Part shown: positions 41,574 to 52,947 of the stretch, one piece after another | How the letters are laid out: every line of letters starts with the position of its first letter | Numbering within the stretch: the stretch's first letter is position 1 | Assembly (NCBI RefSeq): GCF_001039355.2 | Contig: NW_019774992.1 | Coordinates: forward strand, 14,401 to 78,400 | Length of the DNA stretch: 64,000 nucleotides | Source of the DNA: Lingula anatina | Lineage: Eukaryota; Brachiopoda; Lingulata; Lingulida; Lingulidae | Direction: 5' to 3' | Made by a program: the position numbers and the translations under genes | Notes under the pieces: generated by a model | Seen by the model: only the letters and a program-made list of their open reading frames with translations | Told to the model about the DNA's origin: nothing | Database searches by the model: none

Positions 41574-42284
41574 TCTTTATAATAAGCACTGGAATTGGAA
41601 ACGTTTTTTATAGTGTACCGGCATATATATGAAATGACTCACAAGTACTATGACACGAACACACAGGGCGATGTAATGCCTCCTCCATGCAATGTACAGT
41701 GCAATGTATACAGGAGAATAGTCATTATTTAGTTGGGCAAAACGCTTATGTTTTGTCAAAGCCCCTATTTACGGGCGTCGAGGACTTTTTAATGTCCTCA
41801 CAAGTAGTATAAGCCAGACGCAAGCTATCAGGACTGTTAATGATATGGGGGAAATGGAGTGGCATTTTTAAGTAACCAAACACTTCTAAGATAAGTATAT
41901 TTTTTGTTCGATCGTGACACAATACATTCTACAAACATATATATCTTGAAACTTACCTGGGGGACTTGAAAGGTACTTGTACGTTTATATGGGGATCTTA
42001 TTCCGCTACAAGCAATACATTTCCGTCTGCTATCACAAAGAGTCAAACATCACTTCCTGGTTGCTGGGCTTGACTACGTTGTAATTACATTGCAATTGCT
42101 ATTTTTACTGTGTCTACTAAACAAAGTACATTATCAAGTAGGTCATACGTGTATAAGGATAGTTTGGTTGTTTGCGTCCTTAACTGGAAGGTACGATAAA
42201 ATACGGTTGTTCGGTATCCCATAAGCATTTATACATCTGTACGACAGCCATCTCTGTCTTGTTGTTGATAAGATTTTGGCTAGA
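41574..42284. other. 5' flank of the receptor gene
   Basis: Upstream of the receptor ATG. No clear TATA box or 5' exon could be assigned, so the transcription start is unknown. No coding sequence recognised. Confidence 0.4.
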
Positions 42285-42465
42285 TGTCTATTTATTAACC
42301 AGCTTTAATATCTGCCATGCCTACCGAATAAGCTACCGGGTAAAGATAATTACCCCCTTGCAGCTTTACTATGCGTGACAGGCATTTAATCCGGTCACGT
42401 TGACAGCAATTTAGTGAGACTCCCCAGGGAGATAGATCGATCCAGATATCTGTGGGAATGGTCTC
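42285..42465. mobile_element. Foldback MITE, copy 3 of 4
   Basis: Contains GATAATTACCCCC, GCAATTTAGTGAGACTCCCC and GGGAGATAGATCGATC, the signature of the family. Its two halves are more diverged than those of copy 2. Confidence 0.7.
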
Positions 42466-42649
42466 TATATTACAGAACAGGCAGAATTATTTAAGAAGTA
42501 TTGAGGTATCAGCTCGATATTACATGTCGATTTAGTATAATGCGTTAATCTGATCATGAAATGATTGTAAAAGTTGTTGACAACTTAATGGCTGATGCAC
42601 AAGATATCAGAGGGGAGAATACTTATAGCTTAGTTTAGTCTCACCTACG

Positions 42650-43700
42650 TACGGATTGCAAGCCAGATACTGCATTCATAAAAAAGTGAATGATTCAATA
42701 CAAAACCAAAATAAATGTACCTCTCCTTTTAAATTGCTTTGCATTGGTTGTGATTTGAGACGCCATCATGGCTATCATGAAGTCTTCAGTGGAATACTAG
42801 ATAATTGTTTTCAGTCCGGTCTGATGAAGGAAGAATCATTAGATGCGATGAACCCCTACGAGTGTAGAAGTATTGTGGGTTGTGTGGAAAGTTAGGAATA
42901 GAAGAAATTGACAAATATGTGAAGAAGATTCCACCAAACCTTCACAAGGTAGATGGTGTTCAATACTGGGAAAAGAAATTGGATTCCTCAAAGTGAAAAA
43001 CATGTCTACATTCACAGAAAGATGGAGAAGAATAGCAGTGTGGACTTTTCATGATGAACAGTACTTTATCAACAAGGAAATGTTAACTGGTGAGTTAAAA
43101 TGTAGATGTTGTATCTAAAGACAGACTCTAGTAAGCCCACACTGATGTCATGAGTGGCTTTGACTAACATGAGCTTGACTTTAATGTTTTTGCTGTTTGG
43201 AACTGTATATTTGCCGGTTTTTCTACCTAGATTTCTTAGACCCCATTCCCACAGATTTTAGATCGATCTATCACTGTGGGGAGTCTCACTAGATAACTGT
43301 CAGCTTAGCCGGCTTAAGCGTCTGTTCCGCCTACTAAAAGGTGTAAGGGGATAATTAACTATGGTGCGCGCTCGGCGTGAACCCCCAGGGAGTTAGGTCG
43401 ATCTAAATCTAAATTTGTGGATCGACCTAAATCTCTGGGAATGCACCCTTAGGTACAACATTATCAAAATTAACATTTTTCAGCACCATGTGGAGTTAAA
43501 TCTTTTTTAAAAAGAGAGGTCATAGGATTTTTTTGCTGCATACCTGTATCGTTTTACTGTGAAATATTGATGATTCTTTCATTAATTTTCTCACTTGCTT
43601 TGTTAAAGGTTACACAATAATAAGGAGAGCTTTGGAATACTTCCTGACAGCATCAAAGAGGATTGGACAACTCCCCACTGACATGAAAATCAGAGAATAG
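42650..43700 (+). pseudogene. Unrecognised coding-like segment, possibly two or more exons with breaks
   Basis: I do not recognise this protein. 42656-42893 is open and rich in cysteine and histidine (KLLCIGCDLRRHHGYHEVF). It shifts frame near 42890 into CGKLGIEEIDKYVKKIPPNL. A third frame, at about 43010-43090, reads FTERWRRIAVWTFHDEQYFI. A GT donor at 43090 and an acceptor near 43611 would join NKEMLTG to YTIIRRALEYFLTASKRIG, ending with TAG near 43698. There is no ATG at the start, two frame changes, and a MITE inside the presumed intron. It may be a decayed gene or the 3' part of an unidentified element; low confidence. Confidence 0.35.
43236..43450. mobile_element. Foldback MITE, copy 4 of 4
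   Basis: The left end is ATTCCCACAGATTTTAGATC and the complement of the right end is ATTCCCAGAGATTTAGGTCG. Inside are GGGGAGTCTCACTAGAT and GGGGATAATTAACTATGG. Confidence 0.75.
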
Positions 43701-44073
43701 ACAGTGACTGATGAGTGATAACTGCTAAAACCGTATTTTTGTTTTACTTTAAAATTGCTGATTAGCTTTGTTTGGTAAAGAGGCAGATTGCTTTCCAAAA
43801 TCAGCATGATCAGTGTGCATTTACAGTAATTATTATTTTTTGTGAAAACTTTATTTTCCTGACAGCATCAAAGAGGATTGGACAACTCCCCACTGACATG
43901 AAAAATCAGAGAATAGACAGTGACTGATGAGTGATAACTGCTAAAACCGTATTTTTGTTTTACTTTAAAATTGCTGATTAGCTTTGTTTGGTAAAGAGGC
44001 AGATTGCTTTCCAAAATCAGCATGATCAGTGTGCATTTACAGTAATTATTATTTTTTGTGAAAACTTTATTTT
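43643..44073. repeat. 215-bp tandem duplication
   Basis: 43643-43857 and 43858-44073 are nearly identical, differing by one A in the run after CATGA. The unit includes the end of the coding-like segment above. Confidence 0.9.
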
Positions 44074-47055
44074 CCACACATAAGCATTTGTAGTGGCTTT
44101 TATATCCAATGAAAATAAATCACTTGCTAGTTCAATGTCCATGTTGCCTGTTCATAAATTAAAAGAGTATGAGTGATTATCCTGTTTTAAAGCATTAAAA
44201 ATGCATCAAAATAGGCCAAATCATTGTTCCCTGCACTTTTTTCTGCGTGTCTAAAAATTTGACAGCTTTGCTGCCTTGTTTACTGTATGCTGTCTGTATA
44301 TTTGTCAGCTTTGCTGTCTAGTTTAAATGTATCTTAGAACAAAATATGTTAAAATGTTATTCAAAACATTTCATTGTAGCGGTAGGTGGGGGCTGACCTT
44401 TAATGTATTTCATCAGAGTAATGTAAAATTGCTTAGTAAAAAGATATACAGAGGGCACTAATAAGGTGTAACCCAAAAATTTTGGTTCTTTAACTCACAG
44501 TTTACTCAATCAACAGCTGCAGTTTGATACAGTGAGAATAACCAGATGACTGCAGACTCTTTATAATGTTCTTAGCGCGAAGAAAGACGTGTTGTTTATT
44601 TGATACGCTGTGGTCTTGTGGTTCAGTTTGCGTTTCCAGCTAAGTATTCTTAACTTATCAGCATTCTATGTTCGCATTAGTTTCGGGGACTCCAGAAGAT
44701 GCCATTCATAAAAATTAAATCTGTGTCATCTAAGAATATATGAAGGAATTAATAAAGATATTGTATTTGCAGTAATACGTCAAAATGTACAATTGCTTTA
44801 TAAATTTGATCTAATAAAATTAATGGTCAGAATAAAATTACAGTGGTAGTGAAAGTGACACACTGAAATGAATATTCTGACAGTTGACCACATCTTCATA
44901 ATGTAAAACTTCATTTGCTTTCAACTTGACTAATAAAATCGTATTTTGGTAATTTGTGTAATTCCTACATGTTCTAGTAAAAGGAATTTAAGATATCAGT
45001 CAATATAAATATCAGTTTCAGTTAAGATTAATACCACACTCGTAACACACCTGATAACATAGGGAACTTTCTGACACTGATTTTTTTTTTTAATTACCCA
45101 ATATCAAGATCACTAGCAATAAAAATTTGGTTATGCACATTATTTCCGGAAATTAGACCAAATAAATCTAATCACCTCAATATGAAATACACTGCACGTA
45201 CGTTTCAAAAGGCCAGTTGTAAAGTTAATTATTTCAAAAATGTATAACTTAATTTAGATGCTATTGTTATTTGTAATACTGCCTTATAGCATGATAATCG
45301 TTAGACAATATAGTGCCCTGATAACGTTAACATACTAGTCCATACGGTGTGACAGTATTCAATTTGAGTGAGGGTAAAATGAGTGAGTGTGAAATATTGG
45401 GAGTGCACTTGTCATTAACTACAGATGCCCCAAGTAATTTCTTTTGGGTATGTTAACTTCACATTCCTTGCCAATATNAAAAATCAGAGAATAGACAGTG
45501 ACTGATGAGTGATAACTGCTAAAACCGTATTTTTGTTTTACTTTAAAATTGCTGATTAGCTTTGTTTGGTAAAGAGGCAGATTGCTTTCCAAAATCAGCA
45601 TGATCAGTGTGCATTTACAGTAATTATTATTTTTTGTGAAAACTTTATTTTCCACACATAAGCATTTGTAGTGGCTTTTATATCCAATGAAAATAAATCA
45701 CTTGCTAGTTCAATGTCCATGTTGCCTGTTCATAAATTAAAAGAGTATGAGTGATTATCCTGTTTTAAAGCATTAAAAATGCATCAAAATAGGCCAAATC
45801 ATTGTTCCCTGCACTTTTTTCTGCGTGTCTAAAAATTTGACAGCTTTGCTGCCTTGTTTACTGTATGCTGTCTGTATATTTGTCAGCTTTGCTGTCTAGT
45901 TTAAATGTATCTTAGAACAAAATATGTTAAAATGTTATTCAAAACATTTCATTGTAGCGGTAGGTGGGGGCTGACCTTTAATGTATTTCATCAGAGTAAT
46001 GTAAAATTGCTTAGTAAAAAGATATACAGAGGGCACTAATAAGGTGTAACCCAAAAATTTTGGTTCTTTAACTCACAGTTTACTCAATCAACAGCTGCAG
46101 TTTGATACAGTGAGAATAACCAGATGACTGCAGACTCTTTATAATGTTCTTAGCGCGAAGAAAGACGTGTTGTTTATTTGATACGCTGTGGTCTTGTGGT
46201 TCAGTTTGCGTTTCCAGCTAAGTATTCTTAACTTATCAGCATTCTATGTTCGCATTAGTTTCGGGGACTCCAGAAGATGCCATTCATAAAAATTAAATCT
46301 GTGTCATCTAAGAATATATGAAGGAATTAATAAAGATATTGTATTTGCAGTAATACGTCAAAATGTACAATTGCTTTATAAATTTGATCTAATAAAATTA
46401 ATGGTCAGAATAAAATTACAGTGGTAGTGAAAGTGACACACTGAAATGAATATTCTGACAGTTGACCACATCTTCATAATGTAAAACTTCATTTGCTTTC
46501 AACTTGACTAATAAAATCGTATTTTGGTAATTTGTGTAATTCCTACATGTTCTAGTAAAAGGAATTTAAGATATCAGTCAATATAAATATCAGTTTCAGT
46601 TAAGATTAATACCACACTCGTAACACACCTGATAACATAGGGAACTTTCTGACACTGATTTTTTTTTTTAATTACCCAATATCAAGATCACTAGCAATAA
46701 AAATTTGGTTATGCACATTATTTCCGGAAATTAGACCAAATAAATCTAATCACCTCAATATGAAATACACTGCACGTACGTTTCAAAAGGCCAGTTGTAA
46801 AGTTAATTATTTCAAAAATGTATAACTTAATTTAGATGCTATTGTTATTTGTAATACTGCCTTATAGCATGATAATCGTTAGACAATATAGTGCCCTGAT
46901 AACGTTAACATACTAGTCCATACGGTGTGACAGTATTCAATTTGAGTGAGGGTAAAATGAGTGAGTGTGAAATATTGGGAGTGCACTTGTCATTAACTAC
47001 AGATGCCCCAAGTAATTTCTTTTGGGTATGTTAACTTCACATTCCTTGCCAATAT
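43901..47055. repeat. 1578-bp direct repeat across a single N (probable assembly duplication)
   Basis: 43901-45477 and 45479-47055 match base for base wherever I compared them, and the junction is exactly the N at 45478. The repeat is non-coding, AT-rich sequence. Exact identity plus the N argues for an unresolved overlap rather than biology. Confidence 0.85.
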
Positions 47056-47086
47056 GTCATTATTTGAAGATTTAGACTAGGACTTT

Positions 47087-47087
<1 letters not shown>

Positions 47088-47144
<57 letters not shown>
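47088..47144. repeat. (AT)n microsatellite
   Basis: About 56 bp of AT, upstream of the first TRIM gene. Confidence 0.95.
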
Positions 47145-47146
<2 letters not shown>

Positions 47147-47556
47147 CGTGTACCATTTGAAGATTACACTGTAATTCAAATGTTATGAAGCGGAATACAA
47201 CACAAATTACATTTTTAATTAATAATCCTACTGTAACAAGTGCTGCATTTCTTTTGACTCTTCACCTGACAAACACATGATGGGGTTATAAACAATAGAC
47301 GAGTTTTATCACTGAGCAGATATATGCAAACATGTCATATGATTACAAATAATGGCCGAGATTTGACAGATTTATGTCAAGGAGGGGCAACAAGTTTATC
47401 GATCACCTAAGCAGTAGTAACTGTTGCCCCCTGCATTGCGTCGTGTACATATGTACTAGTACGTACAAGTCACAGGGCCACTTAGACTAACAATCGTATC
47501 AAATATAGTGCATGCTATCTCTAGTGACATGGTACAGTTTTCACAAATATTTCAAA

Positions 47557-47594
47557 GCCCCAATCACGTGATCATCTGCTACCACACTATAAAG
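47557..47594 (+). promoter_or_regulatory. Core promoter of TRIM-NHL gene 1
   Basis: CCAAT (within CCCCAATCACGTGATC), an E-box CACGTG (47565-47570) and TATAAAG (47588-47594), 73 bp upstream of the ATG. The block from CAAATATAGTGCATGCTATC (about 47500) to TATAAAG is conserved upstream of TRIM gene 2. Confidence 0.65.
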
Positions 47595-47666
47595 AAAGCC
47601 ATATACATTTGGCTATTGGACTATTCAAAGATCGCGAATTATTGCATTGTACTCTGATGTGACAAA

Positions 47667-49610
47667 ATGGTCGAGGCATTGGCAGCAGCTTTCACGGATA
47701 ATCTTTTGACATGTAGCATCTGCCTGGGAGAGTATGACGACCCTCGTGTGCTGCCTTGCTACCATACATTTTGCTATGGTTGTATATGGGACTATGCTAC
47801 GCGAACTGTTTCTCAGGACAGGACATTTTTGTGTCCCCTTTGTAGAGAAGAGTTACTATTTCCAAGAGAAGGACTATCACTGAAAAAGAATCATATGATT
47901 CAGAAGGCAAAAGATCTTCTCAGTCAGCGTCAGCAGCATGAAGTCTCATCCCCAATCAAAGACAATGATGTGCATGGTGTGACACAAGCCATTGCAGAAA
48001 TGATAAGTACGTGTGAGAAGCATCCTACAAATGAATTGAAATACTACTGTGAAGACGATGATGCCGTTGTTTGTGGTGACTGTGTACCTAAAGAGCATTA
48101 CAGGCATGGTATCGTGCCCGTTGAGCTTGTGGCGAATAGCAATCGAAAAAAGATTAAAGCTGTCCTTAAGAAAAGTGAAACAAAACTGGACATGTTTAAA
48201 GAAGCAGTTGCAAAGAACAGGACCAATGAATTGGAGGAGTTCAATACGGAAGATACCATCAACATAATTCAAGGACAGGCTCGATCTATCCAAAGACTGG
48301 TTGAGCAGAGAGCACAAAGACTGATATCAGAAGTAAATTTTGCTTGTGATATCAGAAAAATGCAGGAGGCAAACAAGGACACCTTCGAACTTCACCATGC
48401 CTCCTTAGAAAGTGCCTGCAGATTTGCCCAGGAACTTGTAACAAATGGCTCTGATTCTGACATCATGCTTCACACTAAGGCTCTGACAGAGAGACTGACA
48501 GTGATGGAGAAAATACCAATGCCAACTCCAGACACACAAGCACAAATATCTTACAGACCTGGTAAGATATCTGCTGCTGGCCTGGAAGCCATGTTAGGAG
48601 AGGTTAGAGTGCATTTCAAACCTCCAATCGCTGAAGAGGAAACAATTCCAAAATCAGCAGTGCACTCTCCCGGGCGTGAAGCCATGTTAGGACAGGCGAT
48701 AGTACAGTCACAGCGTCCTAGATCTAGACTGGGTGTTATGAACCTTCTGCACAATCTTCTGAGTCCAAGATCAGCACCACATTCTGTTTTCTTAGAGAAG
48801 GCAAAATGTGTGCATTCCTTCAAAGCGAGACTGATTGATGATAAAAGTGACACGTTCGTAACTGGGCTGGCCATAGCTGAGCAATACGTGATTACTGTGG
48901 ATGGAAACAACTCTGTTAGTAAAGAAGGAAAAAGCATGACAAAAGTATTCACACATGCAGGAGAATTCGAATTTGATGTTAAACTAAATAACCCATTTGA
49001 TGCGGCCGTGTCACAGACTGGCCAACTGTACATAACATCACTGGGTGACAAATGTGTCAAAGTGTACTCCACCAGTGGTCAGGATGTGACAACCATCGGT
49101 TGCGGTAAACTTGAGGGTCCACGTGGTATCACAATCAACAAACAAGGTCATGTGATGGTGTGTGACAAAACAAAAGAATCTATCTTCACATTCCATGCAG
49201 ACAGTGGACATCTCCTGAATATTATTCCACTCAGTATGTGTGTTCAGCACCTCCTGTACATAACAGTGAACAGGGTGGATGATAATATTGTGATATCAGA
49301 CTATGGCAGTGACTGTGTACATGTGCTGTCACCTACTGGTGATCAGCTGCACCAGTATGGCACACGAGGCAGTGGTGATGGTCAGCTGTGTGGACCAGGG
49401 GGAGTGTGCACAGACAGCTTTGGTCACATCTTCATTGCTGACTATTGGAACCACAGGATAGTGGCACTGAGTCCACAGGGACAGTTCATCAGATACATTG
49501 CCACTGCCGACGATGGGTTAGAGAGTCCCACAGCATTAGCCATCAACCCTGCTGGCTATCTGGTGGTAGCATGTGGTGACAAAGTTAAGACATTTCAGTA
49601 CTTACAATAG
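47667..49610 (+). CDS. TRIM-type E3 ligase: RING, B-box 2, coiled coil, NHL propeller (gene 1)
   Basis: Single exon, 647 residues. The C3HC4 RING has C16, C19, C31, H33, C36, C39, C56 and C59. B-box 2 has C116, H119, C128, D131, C136, C139, H144 and H147. A helical, probably coiled-coil segment spans about 155-270. The linker at about 300-355 contains one and a half units of a 31-residue repeat (EAMLG...EEETIPKSA.HSPGR). The C-terminal beta-propeller (about 375-647) has NHL-like repeats, for example GPRGITINKQGHVMVCD and FGHIFIADYWNHRIVALSPQ. RING proteins of this type transfer ubiquitin with an E2; the propeller binds RNA or protein targets. The target is unknown. The ATG lies 73 bp after a TATA box, with no upstream in-frame extension. 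Confidence 0.92.
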   Translation: MVEALAAAFTDNLLTCSICLGEYDDPRVLPCYHTFCYGCIWDYATRTVSQDRTFLCPLCREELLFPREGLSLKKNHMIQKAKDLLSQRQQHEVSSPIKDNDVHGVTQAIAEMISTCEKHPTNELKYYCEDDDAVVCGDCVPKEHYRHGIVPVELVANSNRKKIKAVLKKSETKLDMFKEAVAKNRTNELEEFNTEDTINIIQGQARSIQRLVEQRAQRLISEVNFACDIRKMQEANKDTFELHHASLESACRFAQELVTNGSDSDIMLHTKALTERLTVMEKIPMPTPDTQAQISYRPGKISAAGLEAMLGEVRVHFKPPIAEEETIPKSAVHSPGREAMLGQAIVQSQRPRSRLGVMNLLHNLLSPRSAPHSVFLEKAKCVHSFKARLIDDKSDTFVTGLAIAEQYVITVDGNNSVSKEGKSMTKVFTHAGEFEFDVKLNNPFDAAVSQTGQLYITSLGDKCVKVYSTSGQDVTTIGCGKLEGPRGITINKQGHVMVCDKTKESIFTFHADSGHLLNIIPLSMCVQHLLYITVNRVDDNIVISDYGSDCVHVLSPTGDQLHQYGTRGSGDGQLCGPGGVCTDSFGHIFIADYWNHRIVALSPQGQFIRYIATADDGLESPTALAINPAGYLVVACGDKVKTFQYLQ

Positions 49611-49913
49611 CTATACTTTCCACTTCAATACATTGTTATACTGAACTTTGATGTGACCTCGATAGTTACATAACATAAAACCTAAGCAGTAGTTTAAAGC
49701 CTGCTGAGAAACCACAGTGTTACATTTCACGATGTACGATGTAATATAGATGCATGGCATTTCACGGTGTACAATGTTATGTACTAGTTAGTCATGTTCT
49801 TTTCTCATACTCACAGCAAATACTGCACTGCTGACCTGTTAATTCTTCCAAATGAGTCACGATTTTAAATTTCTTTAATAGAAAAGGCAAATTATAGATT
49901 CTAGTACAAACTT

Positions 49914-50640
49914 CCCAGCAGGCATAGTTGCGTTGGATCAACGTTGAAAACAGGTTGATACATTGAATTGCCGTTGATCTACCTAAATTCAACGTAAAAT
50001 CAACATTGATCCAGCCACGTCGAAACACCGTCATAATGTGACGTTGACTCAATGTTGTATTTTGGTCATTGACACAACCTTGCAGACATGGATTATATTT
50101 TAAAATATTAATTGTTGAAAACGTGATACTTTGTTTATCAATACTGTAGCTAACTTTATCAAAATAATCAAAAAAGGGGTTAAAAGTAAAAGTGACAGTT
50201 GTTTTGTGCCTTTAGTGAACTAGTGAATTTTCTTAACTTGTTATTCAGAAATACATTCCAATAAACTGAATTCCTTGCAAGGTCTGCTAACACTAGGATA
50301 AATAAGTTGCTGTAAATGTGATGGAGTGAATTAATAAAGTTAACAGTTCTTGGTAACCTGTTATACATAGATAGTTTGATTTGATATATATATATATAAA
50401 CCTTGGGAATTTTAACTTAAAGGCCCTACTTTTATACCCTACCCTCAGGTCATTTCAATGTCTTTTCATGCAAGAATGTTGTCTAACAACTGGGGTTGAT
50501 ACAATGTTGTTATCTGACGTTGATACAACGTTGTTATCTGACGGTGAGTCAACTTTCAAATCCAATGATTATCCAGCGTCTTATCAACGTTATGGTTCAA
50601 CGTTGCTTCAATGTTTAAACAACATATTTTGCCCGCTGGG
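49914..50640. mobile_element. Inverted-repeat element with CAACGTTG subterminal repeats
   Basis: The left end is CCCAGCAGGCATAGTTGCGT and the complement of the right end is CCCAGCGGGCAAAATATGTT. Both arms are dense in CAACGTTGA-type palindromic motifs (for example 49934-50080 and 50490-50620). No transposase. Similar CAACGTTG-rich MITEs are widespread in marine animals (recollection). It is missing at the matching place after TRIM gene 2, so it inserted after the duplication or was lost there. Confidence 0.75.
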
Positions 50641-51447
50641 TAACAGCTACTTGTAGTACTATTAGTTAATATTTAATCCCCCCTCCAAAAAATGAATTAG
50701 ATCAGCCATCATTGTAAAAATCTTACTACGGTAAAAATTGAACATTCAATTACATTTATTTACTATGCTATTATATTGTTTTTATTTCAATACAATCAGA
50801 TATTGACTTCAGTCTCGTGTTCCTTTTTTCGTTCCTTTGAAACAATTTTGAAGCCTCAGTTATCAATAATTACCATGGTTCTGAAGAGAGAGAACGGAGC
50901 CGAGTTTTAATTACTGTACCCCGCAGAGACGACGTGTGGGGATCGAGGCGTGTGAGAGGGGGAAAGACTATTAAAAGATTAGGTGGTTTTTCTTACATGT
51001 ACGTCCGCCATTTTTACTTCTCAGGATTTGTAAAGCCTGGCTCAATTCGTTGAGAATGCGGCCATATACTGCCGCATAGAGAGATGCATTAATTGTTCCA
51101 ATGGCGCTGTGTATGTCTCTGTAGCCTTTTGGTTCGATTTTAATGGCTTCATTTTTCATGAACAAAATCTTAAAAACTAATTATTTCAATACATTTCACA
51201 ATTCAATTTATTCAAACTTATGGACAGTTTTGGTACGATCTGCCAGAAACCTCAACAAAATAATAATATTGTGATAAAAATCTGTAAGTGGACAGTTTTG
51301 ATATCAATTACTACTGGATTCTTTCATGGCCAAAATGACCAGCTCTCAAAGCCTGCAGCCTCGTTATGGATCACAGACTGGTGCGAATTTAACGTCATAC
51401 CCAAAATATATCTCAAAAAGTGTCAGCATTCACATCATTTTCAAGAC

Positions 51448-51449
<2 letters not shown>

Positions 51450-51479
<30 letters not shown>
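51450..51479. repeat. Poly(T) run
   Basis: About 29 T; possible retroposon tail on the minus strand. Confidence 0.8.
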
Positions 51480-51482
<3 letters not shown>

Positions 51483-52404
51483 GTAAAGTCTAGCCATTTT
51501 AATAAAAACCAATACCCCCAAAAGCAATTCTACTGTCTGGGAAAGTTTCCAAGAAAATTAAATTATTTTCAACAAAAGTCTCAGACACTTCTCAGAAGCT
51601 CACCTATCAGCTGAGAGCAAAAGAAAAATCCACACAATAATTTTAATAATTAAAAATTCAATGAAAGTTTATAAGTGTGAGATATTGGGAGTGTTATGAG
51701 ATCCAAATGCCCCAAGTTATTACTTTTGGGTCCCCTAATTTCACATTCCTTGTCAATTTGCCATTACTTCAAGCCTTTAGACTGGAACTTGGTGAGTCGG
51801 CCAGCCAAAGGGGACAGTCAAAATGGCGCCTACTCTATTATCAGAAAAGCTCGCTGAGCACGAGTGGATGTACCTCGGAAGTCAGGTCAGTCCAGTTGAA
51901 ATCACCCAGGCCAATATAGGCCTTCTTAATGGTTTGAAGGCATCGATTGTTCTAAAAGGACAAAAGTTTGTGCATTTTTTCTGATGACCTACGTAAAACT
52001 GGCACATTTAGTGATGTAAACACATAACATTGTAAACTTTAGTAAACACATAACATTGTAAACGGTCTTTAATATAAATCATTTTGGGCTTTTTTTGACA
52101 AATGCTTTAAACAGAAATTACACTCACATTTATGGAAATGGTTTGAAACGAAAAAGAGGGACACCTTGTAGATTATAATAACTAGTTTTACAATTCTTTG
52201 GACTCTTCACAAGCACACGATGGGGTTATAAACAATGGTTTTATCACTGATCAGATATGTGCAAACGTGTAAGAGGCGATTTTGACAATCTAAGTCAAGG
52301 AGGGGCAAAAAGCAAGCGGATTTATTAATATTATACCTTTTAACTGAGCAACCAGTCATCAGTAGAACAGTTGAGGTCAGAAAGAATGCTTCAGATTGTT
52401 ATCT

Positions 52405-52665
52405 GTTTGTTACCTCTTGTTACCAAAAGTAACTATCTAGCTAACAGGGATAATTACAGGGTATCAAAGCTCTGTGGTCACAGTCCGTTTAGACAGGGGA
52501 TAACACCCCATCATGAAATTAATCACTTAAATATTGTCTGTTGATAACGCAGTGAGCAAACATGCTTTGTGTTTAAGTAACACAATCCATTCATAAAAGA
52601 GGGGCGGTGTTATAAAAAAATAACCAGATAAGTTGTTAACAAGTGTTACTTTTGGTAACGTCCCA
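52405..52665. mobile_element. Inverted-repeat insertion upstream of TRIM gene 2
   Basis: TGTTACCAAAAGTAAC near 52428 and its counterpart GTTACTTTTGGTAACG near 52645 form the arms. The corresponding place upstream of gene 1 (47385-47430) runs straight through without this block, which supports insertion. The exact ends are unresolved. Confidence 0.55.
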
Positions 52666-52833
52666 TTTTTTCTGGGCTCAACTGTAACTGTTGCCCCCTG
52701 AATTGGGGCATGTACATATGTACTACACACTGTAGTGCGTGAAGGGTACATGACCGCTTGTACTAACGACCATATCAAATATAGTGCATGCTATCACTAC
52801 TGACTAGGTACAGTTTTAACAAAACAGTTCAAG

Positions 52834-52871
52834 GTCCCAATCACCTGATCATCTGCTACCACACTATAAAG
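52834..52871 (+). promoter_or_regulatory. Core promoter of TRIM-NHL gene 2
   Basis: CCCAATCACCTGATCATCTG followed by TATAAAG (52865-52871), 77 bp upstream of the ATG. It is nearly the same block as for gene 1, with the E-box changed from CACGTG to CACCTG. Confidence 0.65.
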
Positions 52872-52947
52872 ACAGCTAGAGATATCTATCTTATATTCAC
52901 TATTGAACTATTTGCTGAATGGTTGCCTTGTGCTCTAATGTTACAAT

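Larger units (their letters stand above)
49611..52833. other. Intergenic region between TRIM genes 1 and 2
   Basis: No genes seen. It contains the CAACGTTG element (49914-50640), a poly(T) run at 51450-51478, a block at 51660-51790 that repeats the sequence upstream of gene 1 (46960-47090), and the inverted-repeat insertion at 52405-52665. The block at 50870-51190 resembles 57610-57770, downstream of the third TRIM copy. The layout is that of a tandem duplication unit of about 5 kb. Confidence 0.55.

Noticed and set aside
48551-49072. Antisense frame in TRIM gene 1
   Set aside because: Shadow of the sense gene; the composition follows the sense codons.
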